A stretch of DNA of 36,725 bases from a bacterium (GCA_028727105.1 JAQYOU010000082.1:1-36725), one strand, 5' to 3'; shown: positions 6,797 to 14,075, counted from the first letter of the stretch. Translations and numbers: made by a program. The notes: generated from the sequence alone by a model not told the origin.

Positions 6797-7870
6797 ATGA
6801 AAACAGAACAGCTGATGGAATTTTTAATATCCCCGGATGGTACGGTCGTTGAAGCAATGCAGCGGATTGACCGGAATGCCAAGGGGATATTGTTTGTTGT
6901 GGAGGATCATCAGAAGCTGATCGGAGTCATTACGGATGGCGACATCCGAAGATGGCTGATCAAAAGCGGCGATCTGCAGGCGCAGGTGCAGCGGTTTATG
7001 ACCCGCTCTCCCAAGGTGATCTATCGCAAGGATATCAAGCAGGCACAGGAATACATGACAAAGTATTCCATTACGGCGCTCCCGGTTGTAACGGCAAAGG
7101 GCTGTGTTACGGATATCATCTTAAAGGAACAAAAAGCGGACGTTGTGGTGGAAAAAAGCACCGGTCTTGCCGGGATTCCGGTGGTGATCATGGCAGGTGG
7201 AAAGGGCACTCGTCTTTATCCATACACCAAGGTATTGCCAAAGCCTCTGATCCCCATTGGCGATATTCCTATCATGGAGCGCATTATTGACCGTTTTTGT
7301 GAATATGGAGTACATGATTTTTGGGCAACGGTCAATTATAAAAAGAGTATGATCAAGTCCTACTTTGCGGAGACGGATCGCAATTATGAGATTACATATG
7401 TGGAAGAGGACAAGCCCCTTGGAACGGCTGGGAGCCTGCGCTTGATCGAGGGTGCTTTGGACAAGCCGTTGATCGTGACGAACTGTGATATTCTGATCGA
7501 TGCGGATTATGAGGACTTGTACAAATACCATCAGGAATCCGGAAATGAGTTGACGATCGTGACTGCGCTGAAAAATATTGTGGTTCCTTACGGTGTGGTT
7601 CATTCCACCGAAAACGGTGCGATCATGTCTATGGAGGAAAAACCACGGTTGTCTTATTTTGTAAATACGGGAATGTACATTTTGAATCCGGATCTGTTGG
7701 AAGAGATTCCGGAGGATACGTTTTTTCACATGACAGACCTGGCAGACCGATTGTTGCAGCAGGAGCGCAAGGTTGGCATGTACCCCATCAGCGAGGATTC
7801 GTTCCTTGATATGGGTGAGTTTGAGGAGATGCACCGGATGGAGAAGAAGCTGAACCTGAAGGTGGAGTAA
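6797..7870 (+). CDS. ptmE: PtmE-like CBS-domain sugar-1-phosphate nucleotidyltransferase
   Basis: First gene of the legionaminic acid operon; in Campylobacter, PtmE makes GDP-glucosamine from glucosamine-1-phosphate and GTP. Two CBS motifs occupy residues 1 to about 115, probably a nucleotide-sensing regulatory module. The nucleotidyltransferase domain follows, with MAGGKGTRLYPYTKVLPKP near residues 132-150 (phosphate-binding loop and catalytic Arg/Lys), then NCDILID as the metal-binding Asp. ATG 6797 is preferred over 6782: GGAGG (6784-6788) lies 8 nt upstream of it and overlaps the other. Mannose-1-phosphate guanylyltransferase-like use of another sugar cannot be excluded from sequence, but the neighbours fit the GDP-sugar legionaminic route. 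Confidence 0.85.
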   Translation: MKTEQLMEFLISPDGTVVEAMQRIDRNAKGILFVVEDHQKLIGVITDGDIRRWLIKSGDLQAQVQRFMTRSPKVIYRKDIKQAQEYMTKYSITALPVVTAKGCVTDIILKEQKADVVVEKSTGLAGIPVVIMAGGKGTRLYPYTKVLPKPLIPIGDIPIMERIIDRFCEYGVHDFWATVNYKKSMIKSYFAETDRNYEITYVEEDKPLGTAGSLRLIEGALDKPLIVTNCDILIDADYEDLYKYHQESGNELTIVTALKNIVVPYGVVHSTENGAIMSMEEKPRLSYFVNTGMYILNPDLLEEIPEDTFFHMTDLADRLLQQERKVGMYPISEDSFLDMGEFEEMHRMEKKLNLKVE

Positions 7871-7881
7871 AAGGATAGAAA

Positions 7882-8541
7882 ATGAAACAAAAATTGATCT
7901 TGACCGGCGCCGGCGGATGCATGCGGGAGCTGTTATGGCAGATACAAGAATTGAATAACGTACAGGAGACTTGGGAGATTCTCGGGTATGTGGACATTTC
8001 AGATCAATATGGAGATGTTCATGTCGGAGAGCGCGTCTATCCTTATCTGGGAACAGATCAGTTCCTTTTGGATCAAACAGAGGATACAAATGTCATCATC
8101 TGTGCAGGCAGCAGCGCACTGCGCAAAAAGATCGCGGGGAAGCTGTTGGTGAATCCACACTTGAAGTTTCCGAATGTGATCTTATCGGATACACGTATTT
8201 GCCCGGATGTAGTTATGGGACAGGGAAATGTGATCTCGATGGATTGCCGCGTATCTACCAATGTCTGCATGGGCGATTTTGTGTTTTTAAATATGGGATC
8301 GATCGTGTGCCATGATGGGCGATTGGGAGATTATGTGACATTAAGCCCGGATGTGCGTCTGGCAGGCAATGTAACGGTGGGCGATGAAAGTGAACTGGGC
8401 ATGGGAACGAGAGTCATTCAGGGAAAAAGGATAGGAAACCAGGTGATCACCGGAGCAGGAAGTGTGGTTGTCCGGGATCTTCCGGATGCATGCACGGCGA
8501 TGGGAGTTCCTGCGCAGGTTCGGATGCCAAAGACCGTATGA
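7882..8541 (+). CDS. PglD/LegH-like sugar O/N-acyltransferase
   Basis: 219 aa in the NeuD/PglD family. An N-terminal Rossmann-like part (LILTGAGGCMRELLWQI) binds the UDP- or GDP-sugar; a C-terminal left-handed beta helix of hexapeptide repeats (about 90-215) forms the acetyl-CoA site, with CHDGRLGD providing the usual catalytic His. In the legionaminic pathway LegH acetylates the 4-amino group of the GDP-linked 4-amino-4,6-dideoxy sugar. The start ATG 7882 follows AAAGGA closely, and the gene is 11 nt after ptmE. The alternative, a NeuD-type O-acetyltransferase acting on the finished sugar, is possible. Confidence 0.82.
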   Translation: MKQKLILTGAGGCMRELLWQIQELNNVQETWEILGYVDISDQYGDVHVGERVYPYLGTDQFLLDQTEDTNVIICAGSSALRKKIAGKLLVNPHLKFPNVILSDTRICPDVVMGQGNVISMDCRVSTNVCMGDFVFLNMGSIVCHDGRLGDYVTLSPDVRLAGNVTVGDESELGMGTRVIQGKRIGNQVITGAGSVVVRDLPDACTAMGVPAQVRMPKTV

Positions 8542-8615
8542 GTGTATACAGAAAATGAACTGCATAAATGATAATGATTGGAAAATGCGTCTGAGAGAAG
8601 GAAGTGTCAAATAAA

Positions 8616-9623
8616 ATGAGTATCACAATTATCGCAGAGGCCGGTGTGAATCACAACGGCAGTATGGAGCTGGCAAAGCAGATGGTTGATCAGGCGAAGG
8701 CGGCAGGGGCAGATTATATCAAGTTTCAGACCTTTCGGCCGGAGAAGCTGGTGTCAAAGTATGCCGAAAAAGCAGAATATCAGAAGAAAACTACTGGTAG
8801 CGAAGAAAATCAGCTGCAAATGTTGAAAAAACTGGCGCTTTCGCAGGATGATTTTCGGGAGTTAAAGGCATATTGTGAGCAGGCAGGGATCGGTTTTATC
8901 TCTACGCCCTTTGATCTGGACAGTATTGATTTTTTGGAAAGCCTGGACATGGACTTCTGGAAGATCCCTTCGGGGGAGATCACCAATCTGCCGTATCTCA
9001 TCAGGATCGCGAAAACCGGTCGACCGATCGTCATGTCCACCGGAATGTGTCAGATGGAAGAGGTTGAAGATGCGCTGAAGTGGCTGAAGGAGAGCGGCGC
9101 AGGTGATATCACGCTGCTTCATTGCAATACCCAGTATCCTACCCCCATGGAGGATGTGAACCTGAATGCCATGCACAGTCTGAGGCGGCAATTTCATCTT
9201 CCTGCGGGCTATTCGGATCACACGGAGGGCATCGAGGTGCCCATCGCGGCGGCTGCGCTGGGAGCAGTTGTGATTGAAAAGCATTTTACACTGGATAAAA
9301 CCATGGAAGGACCCGATCAGGCAGCCAGCCTTTCGCCGGAGGAACTGACGGCGATGGTTCGCGCGATCCGAAATATTGAAAATGCGCTGGGAAGCGGGGA
9401 AAAGGGAGTGACGCCTTCAGAGATGGCGAACCGTGCTGTGGCGCGTAAGAGTATTGTGGCAGCAGGTAATATCCGAAAGGGCGATATTTTTCGTGAGTCA
9501 AATCTCGCTATCAAACGTCCGGGAGACGGAATTTCTCCGATGCGCTGGTTTGACGTGCTTGGGAAAGCGGCAAAGAGAGATTATTCAGAGGATGAATTGA
9601 TCGCTGAAGAGGAATTACGGTAG
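8616..9623 (+). CDS. legI: Legionaminic acid synthase (NeuB family)
   Basis: Condenses 2,4-diacetamido-2,4,6-trideoxymannose with phosphoenolpyruvate to give N,N-diacetyllegionaminic acid. The TIM-barrel NeuB domain starts IIAEAGVNHNGSMELAKQ and includes YIKFQTFRPE, PSGEITNLPYL, STGMCQMEE, LLHCNTQYPTP and GYSDHTEG, all standard family blocks. A C-terminal SAF (antifreeze-like) domain (about 275-335: ARKSIVAAGNIRKGD, IKRPGDGISP) caps the active site. By homology I start at ATG 8616; GTG 8604 is in frame but only 1-2 nt from the AAGGA ribosome-binding site. NeuB, LegI and PseI cannot be told apart on fold; the adjacent NeuC-type LegG argues against PseI. Confidence 0.9.
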   Translation: MSITIIAEAGVNHNGSMELAKQMVDQAKAAGADYIKFQTFRPEKLVSKYAEKAEYQKKTTGSEENQLQMLKKLALSQDDFRELKAYCEQAGIGFISTPFDLDSIDFLESLDMDFWKIPSGEITNLPYLIRIAKTGRPIVMSTGMCQMEEVEDALKWLKESGAGDITLLHCNTQYPTPMEDVNLNAMHSLRRQFHLPAGYSDHTEGIEVPIAAAALGAVVIEKHFTLDKTMEGPDQAASLSPEELTAMVRAIRNIENALGSGEKGVTPSEMANRAVARKSIVAAGNIRKGDIFRESNLAIKRPGDGISPMRWFDVLGKAAKRDYSEDELIAEEELR

Positions 9624-9631
9624 GTGGTTTT

Positions 9632-10786
9632 ATGAAAAAGATTGCAATTGTGACGGCGACACGCGCGGAATATGGAATCCTGTACCCGTTGATCAAGCGT
9701 CTGTTGGCTTGTGAACAATGGGATACACGTGTGGTAGTGACCGGAACGCATCTGGATGAAGCTTTTGGTTATACATGTAAAGAGATTGCGCGCGACGGCG
9801 TACCCATCGATCGAAAGATCCCTATTACGGAAAAGGGCGATGATGCGTATGCTGTCAGCTGTATGATGGCAAATGCTCTGCGCGGATTTGGTGCGTATTT
9901 TCAGGAAGAAAAGCCGGATCTTTTGATCCTTCTCGGGGATCGGACAGAGATGCTGGCGATCGCTTCAGCTGCAATGAATGCGCGGATTCCCATCGCACAT
10001 TTACACGGTGGTGAGCTGACACAGGGGGCGGTGGATGAATGTGTGCGCCATGCGATCACGAAAATGAGTTATCTGCACTTTGCAGCTGCGGAGGAATATC
10101 GAAAGCGGATCATCCGCATGGGCGAGGACCCATCCAGGGTGTTCAATGTTGGTGCGCTTGGTGTGGAAAATATTCTGAGCGAAGAATTGTTATCCCGACA
10201 GGAATTGAAGGAAGCGGTTGATCTTCCGGCAGACCGGGATTACGCAGTTGTCACGTTTCATCCGGTCACGCTGGAGGATGAAACGGCAGAGAATCAGGTA
10301 TGCGAGCTGCTTGTAGCCATGAAACAGCGTAGGGACCTGTTTTTCCTTATTACAAAGGCGAATTCGGATGCCGGTGGAAGAAGGATCAATGAATTGCTGG
10401 AAAAGGAAACAGCTGGCTGCCCGAATATGAAGCTGGTGGCTTCACTGGGGATGAAAAGGTATCTGAGTGCAGTAAAGTATGCAAAGTTTGTGCTGGGCAA
10501 TTCATCCAGCGGCATCATTGAGGCTCCGGCCATGCAGACACCGACGGTCAATATCGGAGATCGCCAGCAGGGACGGATCATGGCAGAGAGCATTATCAAT
10601 TGTGCACCAGAACGGTCGTCTATCTTAGCCGCCATTGACCGTGCCATGGATATGCAGGGGCTGGTTGTTGAGAATCCTTATGGGGATGGCCATACCTCTG
10701 AAAAGATCGTGGCAATTTTGGAGAAGTATATGAGTTTGGATCACATTAATCTGAAGAAAAAGTTTTATGATCATCCGGAAGGATAG
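9632..10786 (+). CDS. legG: Hydrolyzing NDP-sugar 2-epimerase (NeuC/LegG family)
   Basis: 384 aa. It hydrolyses the nucleotide and inverts C2 of the GDP-linked diacetamido sugar, releasing the mannose-configured substrate of LegI. The N-terminus KIAIVTATRAEYGILYPLI, LILLGDRTEMLAIASAA, IAHLHGGELTQGAVDE and the C-terminal LGNSSSGIIEAP are hallmark NeuC/WecB blocks; the two Rossmann-like (GT-B type) domains close over the nucleotide. The gene starts 8 nt after legI, behind GGTGG. A hydrolysing 2-epimerase distinguishes legionaminic or sialic acid routes from pseudaminic acid, which uses PseG instead. Confidence 0.9.
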   Translation: MKKIAIVTATRAEYGILYPLIKRLLACEQWDTRVVVTGTHLDEAFGYTCKEIARDGVPIDRKIPITEKGDDAYAVSCMMANALRGFGAYFQEEKPDLLILLGDRTEMLAIASAAMNARIPIAHLHGGELTQGAVDECVRHAITKMSYLHFAAAEEYRKRIIRMGEDPSRVFNVGALGVENILSEELLSRQELKEAVDLPADRDYAVVTFHPVTLEDETAENQVCELLVAMKQRRDLFFLITKANSDAGGRRINELLEKETAGCPNMKLVASLGMKRYLSAVKYAKFVLGNSSSGIIEAPAMQTPTVNIGDRQQGRIMAESIINCAPERSSILAAIDRAMDMQGLVVENPYGDGHTSEKIVAILEKYMSLDHINLKKKFYDHPEG

Positions 10787-10829
10787 AAGCTTTGGATGAA
10801 AAACATGACACCTGACAGGGGGCAAAACG

Positions 10830-11528
10830 ATGAAACATATGGCAATCATCCCGGCCCGCAGCGGTTCGAAGGGATTAAAAGACAAAAATATCAAATTGCT
10901 TGCAGGAAAACCAATGCTGGCGCACTCCATTGAGGCAGCAAAGCAGTCAGGAATCTTCGACTGCGTACATGTTTCCACGGACAGTGAGGAGTATGCGCGG
11001 ATCGCGCGGGAATATGGCGCGGATGTCCCGTTTTTGCGAAGTGCGGAGCTTTCCGGTGATACGGCAGGAAGCTGGGATGTTGTGCGTTGGACGGTGGAGC
11101 AATATGTAAGACTTGGTCAGGAATTTGATTGTGTGACATTACTGCAGCCGACCTCTCCGCTTCGAGTGTCAAAAGACATTCAAAATGCTTATCAGATCAT
11201 GCAGGACAAACAGGCAGATGCGGTCGTTAGTGTGTGTGAAATGGATCATTCCCCTCTGTGGAGCAATACGTTGCCCGAGGATGGAAGCATGAACGGATTT
11301 TTGGATCGCGCGGCGAATATCGGGCGACAGAAGCTTCCTGTTTTTTATCGGATCAATGGGGCCATATATATGATGAAGGCTTCGCTGCTGGCGCAGGCAG
11401 AGACTGCGCTGTATGGGGAAGGAACTTATGCATATATCATGCCAAAGCAGCGGTCAGTTGATATCGATGATACGTTTGATTTTCTTTTGGCTGAGGCGGT
11501 TATGGAGAATCTGCAGGAAGAGATATAA
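10830..11528 (+). CDS. legF: CMP-legionaminic acid synthetase (NeuA family)
   Basis: Activates the nonulosonic acid with CTP to the CMP-sugar used by Maf. 232 aa; the N-terminus carries IIPARSGSKGLKDKN, the CTP-binding P-loop-like motif of CMP-sugar synthetases, followed by STDSEEYARIA and LLQPTSPLR. No C-terminal esterase or phosphatase extension is present. ATG 10830 lies downstream of an AGGGGG ribosome-binding site. It is the last gene before an inverted repeat and internal promoter, so transcript levels may change between legF and legB. Confidence 0.9.
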   Translation: MKHMAIIPARSGSKGLKDKNIKLLAGKPMLAHSIEAAKQSGIFDCVHVSTDSEEYARIAREYGADVPFLRSAELSGDTAGSWDVVRWTVEQYVRLGQEFDCVTLLQPTSPLRVSKDIQNAYQIMQDKQADAVVSVCEMDHSPLWSNTLPEDGSMNGFLDRAANIGRQKLPVFYRINGAIYMMKASLLAQAETALYGEGTYAYIMPKQRSVDIDDTFDFLLAEAVMENLQEEI

Positions 11529-11536
11529 AAATATTG

Positions 11537-11586
11537 TTGGTAAAACCTTTATGATTTGATATACTGAGACTAGTCATAAAGGTTTT
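11537..11586 (+). promoter_or_regulatory. Inverted repeat with embedded internal promoter before legB
   Basis: A 13-bp perfect inverted repeat (11542-11554 with 11574-11586, AAAACCTTTATGA and complement) ends in TTTTT and could act as a weak terminator. An extended -10 promoter overlaps it: TTGGTA (11537-11542), 17 nt, then TGA-TATACT (-10 at 11560-11565) inside the loop. It could equally be an operator. The balance of read-through and new initiation is not predictable from sequence. Confidence 0.5.
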
Positions 11587-11605
11587 TATGTTGGAGGAGC
11601 GAAGG

Positions 11606-12586
11606 ATGAAAAAAGTACTTGTGACCGGTGCGGACGGCTTTATCGGAAGCCATCTGACAGAGAGTTTGTTGGAAAAAGGCTATGACGTAAAGGCGTTTGC
11701 TTACTACAATTCGTTTAATACCTGGGGCTGGCTGGACACACTGCCCAAGGAAAAACTGGATCAGATTGAGGTGTTTACCGGGGATATACGTGATCCCAAT
11801 GGTGTGCGTGAGGCGATGAAGGGTGTGGATGGTGTATTCCATCTGGCGGCACTGATCGCGATTCCTTTTAGCTATCATTCTCCGGATTCCTACGTGGATA
11901 CCAATATCAAGGGAACCTTAAATGTGCTGCAGGCAGCAAGAGATCTTGGTACGGAGCGTATCATGGTGACGTCTACTTCTGAGGTGTATGGTACCGCACA
12001 GTATGTTCCCATCGATGAAAAGCATCCCTATCAGGGGCAGTCACCCTACTCGGCTACAAAGATCGGCGCGGACCGTTTGGCGGAGAGCTTTTACCGCAGC
12101 TTCCAGCTCCCTGTATCCATCGTGCGACCGTTCAATACCTTTGGACCGAGACAGTCGGCGAGAGCTGTGATCCCGACGATCATTTCCCAGCTGCTTGCAG
12201 GGAAAGAGGAGATCAAGCTTGGTTCATTGACGCCCACCAGAGATTTCAACTATGTCAAGGATACGGCAGCAGGTTTTATTGCGATCGCAGAATCCGATCG
12301 GACGATCGGGGAGGAGATCAATATTGCTACCGGGCAGGAGATCTCCATCGGAGACCTGGCAAAGGAGATCATCGCACAGATCAACCCGAATGCAAAAATA
12401 GTCTGTGACGAGCAGCGGCTCCGTCCGGAAAAGAGCGAGGTAAACCGTCTGCTGGGCAGCAATGTGAAGCTGAAGGAACTTACAGACTGGAAGCAGCAGT
12501 ATACCTTTGCAGAAGGAATTGCGGAGACGATCAAGTGGATGCGCGGGAATCTGGGCGCATATAAGACCGACATCTATAATGTATAG
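11606..12586 (+). CDS. legB: LegB-like NDP-N-acetylglucosamine 4,6-dehydratase
   Basis: Extended SDR that would make the 4-keto-6-deoxy intermediate of the legionaminic pathway. The NAD site TGADGFIGSH is at residues 7-16; the active site includes TSTSEVYG and Y148-SAT-K152; the C-terminal half binds the sugar nucleotide. Length is about 326 aa. ATG 11606 is chosen because GGAGG (11593-11597) sits 8 nt upstream; ATG 11588 precedes that site. The enzyme follows the inverted-repeat promoter described above. Its partner aminotransferase LegC is absent. Other 4,6-dehydratases of this subgroup are alternatives, but operon membership supports LegB. Confidence 0.87.
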   Translation: MKKVLVTGADGFIGSHLTESLLEKGYDVKAFAYYNSFNTWGWLDTLPKEKLDQIEVFTGDIRDPNGVREAMKGVDGVFHLAALIAIPFSYHSPDSYVDTNIKGTLNVLQAARDLGTERIMVTSTSEVYGTAQYVPIDEKHPYQGQSPYSATKIGADRLAESFYRSFQLPVSIVRPFNTFGPRQSARAVIPTIISQLLAGKEEIKLGSLTPTRDFNYVKDTAAGFIAIAESDRTIGEEINIATGQEISIGDLAKEIIAQINPNAKIVCDEQRLRPEKSEVNRLLGSNVKLKELTDWKQQYTFAEGIAETIKWMRGNLGAYKTDIYNV

Positions 12587-12682
12587 CACAGCAGGTATGT
12601 TCTCGCCACTGATTCATTGAAAAAAACTTCAATATCCGGAAAAGAAACTGGATGTATGGAAATATAGCCGAAGGAGTTTATG

Positions 12683-13087
12683 ATGCAGGAGAATGAAAGA
12701 AAATATGCAAGATTAACAAAATGCACAGACAAGAATAGAAGCCGGCTGGATCCGGTGAAGGGCACGAAAGTACCGGCGTATCAGACGGCGCAACCGGTAA
12801 AGAAAAATGAGGGCAACGGATTAGAGAAGCTATTAAGAAAAGAAATGGTCCGCTGTGATTATTGTGGTGGCCCGGTGATTCTGAAAGGCCGCGGAAGATA
12901 CACCTGTGAAAGGTGCAAAAAAGATACCTATGATGATTTTGGAAAAGTATATTTATATCTTGACACCCATGGTCCCGCAACAAAATATGAGATCGCTGCA
13001 GCAACAGGAGTGCCGGAGCGTAAAGTGGGTCAGTATCTGAGAGAGAGAAGATTAGAGATCGCAGACAGAAACGGGGGCTTGGAATAA
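12683..13087 (+). CDS. Zinc-ribbon plus helix-turn-helix protein resembling the YvyF/TIGR03826 flagellar-region family
   Basis: About 134 aa with a basic, disordered N-terminus (1-50), then a four-Cys ribbon CDYCGG...CERCKK, then a winged-helix-like segment EIAAATGVPERKVGQYLRERRLE. The order ribbon, VY-YL linker, and TGVPE-x-x-V-x-x-YLRE helix recalls the YvyF-type protein encoded near flgM in Bacillus flagellar regions. That similarity is by eye. It ends the leg operon just before a terminator and may be a motility regulator or an RNA/DNA-binding assembly factor. Tandem ATGs exist at 12680 and 12683; AAGGAG (12671-12676) favours the second. Confidence 0.7.
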   Translation: MQENERKYARLTKCTDKNRSRLDPVKGTKVPAYQTAQPVKKNEGNGLEKLLRKEMVRCDYCGGPVILKGRGRYTCERCKKDTYDDFGKVYLYLDTHGPATKYEIAAATGVPERKVGQYLRERRLEIADRNGGLE

Positions 13088-13107
13088 AATAAGGGTAAGC
13101 GATGAAC

Positions 13108-13155
13108 AACACAGCGACACTCATTTGGTGTGAGTGCCGTTGTGTTATTTTTTGA
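13108..13155 (+). terminator. Terminator of the leg operon
   Basis: A long imperfect stem AACACAGCGACACTCA (from 13108) pairs with TGAGTGCCGTTGTGTT (ending 13146), followed by ATTTTTTTG. It closes the operon before the accessory island. Confidence 0.85.
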
Positions 13156-13158
13156 GAA

Positions 13159-13182
13159 TATATTATTTATATAAATAATATA
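13159..13182. promoter_or_regulatory. 24-bp perfect palindrome, probable operator
   Basis: A fully symmetrical AT-only sequence with half-site TATATTATTTAT, lying 9 nt upstream of a candidate promoter (TTGAAA 13192-13197, 17 nt, TAGTAT 13215-13220). The promoter reads into an HTH-like gene, so autoregulation is plausible. An AT-rich sequence of this length can be symmetrical by chance less rarely than a mixed one, hence the moderate score. Confidence 0.5.
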
Positions 13183-13268
13183 CGAATAGTATTGAAAAAT
13201 GCAGGAAATTGTATTAGTATATATTATATACAAAGAATATATTGGTTGCATAATCAGGAGGTATTGGA

Positions 13269-13736
13269 GTGGAGTTGGTATTTGATAAAAAGCTATTACA
13301 GGAATTGATTGACAGGGCAAATGGGCAGGGACAGATTAACCAATATTGTGATAAGTGTGGTGTCAGCACGGGCTATATGATGAAATTCATTACTGGAGAG
13401 AGTGATCATCCCCCGGTGCCGTCATTGCTTGTGCGAATGGCAGAGTCATCAGACGGACGAGTACATTTCAGAGAGTTTTTTGAGGCGTGTGGCTATGGAA
13501 ATGATATGATCAAAGAATATGAGAATTACGTATATCAAAAAGACGATGAAAATGATCCTGACCATAGAGTATGTGACGTAGTACAGCTAGATGAAGCGAG
13601 GGGCGTGATCGCGGGAATAGGCGCCTTATACTCTGCCGGGTCGAGAGAATTAAGTATAATAAAACAATTGATAGATACGCTACCGATGATTTCTTTTCGT
13701 GCGGTACCATGCAAAAGAGAGACGGAAAATGATTAA
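13269..13736 (+). CDS. Helix-turn-helix-like regulator, unknown family
   Basis: A 155-aa soluble protein. The N-terminal 55 residues contain QINQYCDKCGVSTGYMMKFITG, which reads as an XRE-type helix-turn-helix (residues about 18-40), followed by a segment resembling the fourth and fifth helices. The remainder (60-155) is charged with no recognised domain. GTG 13269 lies 7 nt after AGGAGG (13256-13261). It sits alone between the leg terminator and the repeat RNA gene, behind a palindrome. It may regulate itself, the RNA or the AbiE pair; this is inference from position. Confidence 0.65.
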   Translation: MELVFDKKLLQELIDRANGQGQINQYCDKCGVSTGYMMKFITGESDHPPVPSLLVRMAESSDGRVHFREFFEACGYGNDMIKEYENYVYQKDDENDPDHRVCDVVQLDEARGVIAGIGALYSAGSRELSIIKQLIDTLPMISFRAVPCKRETEND

Positions 13737-13799
13737 GTATATATCAAAAGCTGCCTGATAGAGATATACCTTGACAAAATCTATAAATCAGAATATTAT
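13737..13799 (+). promoter_or_regulatory. Consensus sigma-A promoter for the repeat RNA, with flanking inverted repeat
   Basis: TTGACA (13771-13776), exactly 17 nt, TATTAT (13794-13799), one of the best promoters in the window. It immediately follows an imperfect inverted repeat (13737-13745 with 13761-13769, one mismatch) that could bind a repressor. No open reading frame with a ribosome-binding site follows, so the product is RNA. Confidence 0.8.
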
Positions 13800-13830
13800 G
13801 AAAGTCTAGAAGATGCGGTTACACATCTGT

Positions 13831-13935
13831 TGGAGTTTCGCCTCCATATAAGTGCGAACGACTTTATTGGAGTTTCACTTCCATTAAATGTGAACGACAT
13901 TATTAGGGTTTCGCCCCTATGAGAGCGAACGAATG
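13831..13935 (+). repeat. Tandem array of three 36-37 nt repeats
   Basis: Repeat units start at 13831, 13868 and 13904. Shared skeleton: 5-nt arm, TTTC(G/A)C, 5-nt complementary arm, 7-9 nt A/T-rich link, G(C/T)GAACGA. Pairing arms in unit 1: 13831-13835 with 13842-13846, and 13837-13841 with 13854-13858. Unit 2: 13868-13872 with 13879-13883, and 13874-13878 with 13890-13894. Unit 3: 13904-13908 with 13915-13919, and 13910-13914 with 13925-13929. Confidence 0.85.
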
Positions 13936-13945
13936 TAATCAACAT

Positions 13946-13980
13946 TAGGGCAGGCGACATGCTTGCCCTATTTGTATTTT
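13946..13980 (+). terminator. Intrinsic terminator of the repeat RNA
   Basis: A 10-bp stem TAGGGCAGGC (13946-13955) with GCTTGCCCTA (13961-13970), including one G-U pair and a 5-nt loop, followed by TTTGTATTTT. It separates the repeat RNA from the AbiE genes. Confidence 0.8.
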
Positions 13981-14075
13981 GGGGAAAACGAATGAAGAGA
14001 TTATTTGATATTAACCATCTGGACATACATGAATAGTCGTGCTGGGTTCTGCGTATAATAGAAAAGACATAAATA

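Larger units (their letters stand above)
13806..13980 (+). ncRNA. Small RNA of three tandem pseudoknot repeats (type III antitoxin-like)
   Basis: An RNA of about 170 nt is bounded by the promoter at 13771-13799 and the terminator at 13946-13980. After a short 5' hairpin (13811-13828) come three repeats beginning at 13831, 13868 and 13904 (periods 37 and 36 nt). Each has a 5-bp stem, a loop TTTCGC or TTTCAC, and a downstream GCGAA or GTGAA complementary to that loop, so each can fold as an H-type pseudoknot. Stems covary: TGGAG/CTCCA, TGGAG/TTCCA (one G-U), TAGGG/CCCTA. Loop and tail covary too: TTCGC/GCGAA in repeats 1 and 3, TTCAC/GTGAA in repeat 2. A conserved AACGA follows each tail. No ToxN, CptN or TenpN-like gene is seen nearby. 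Confidence 0.75.

Noticed and set aside
7121-8089. 322-codon open frame on the minus strand
   Set aside because: Shadow of the ptmE-like and acetyltransferase genes; composition is His/Arg-rich and no start signal is seen.
13269-13736. Could this gene be the missing ToxN-type toxin of the repeat RNA
   Set aside because: Its N-terminus reads as a helix-turn-helix, not the ToxN/CptN RNase fold opening, and it lies upstream of the RNA rather than downstream of the terminator.
13831-13935. Possible CRISPR array (36-37 nt repeats)
   Set aside because: The units are contiguous with no spacers, are imperfect copies with compensatory changes, and no cas genes are present. They fit a structured RNA instead.
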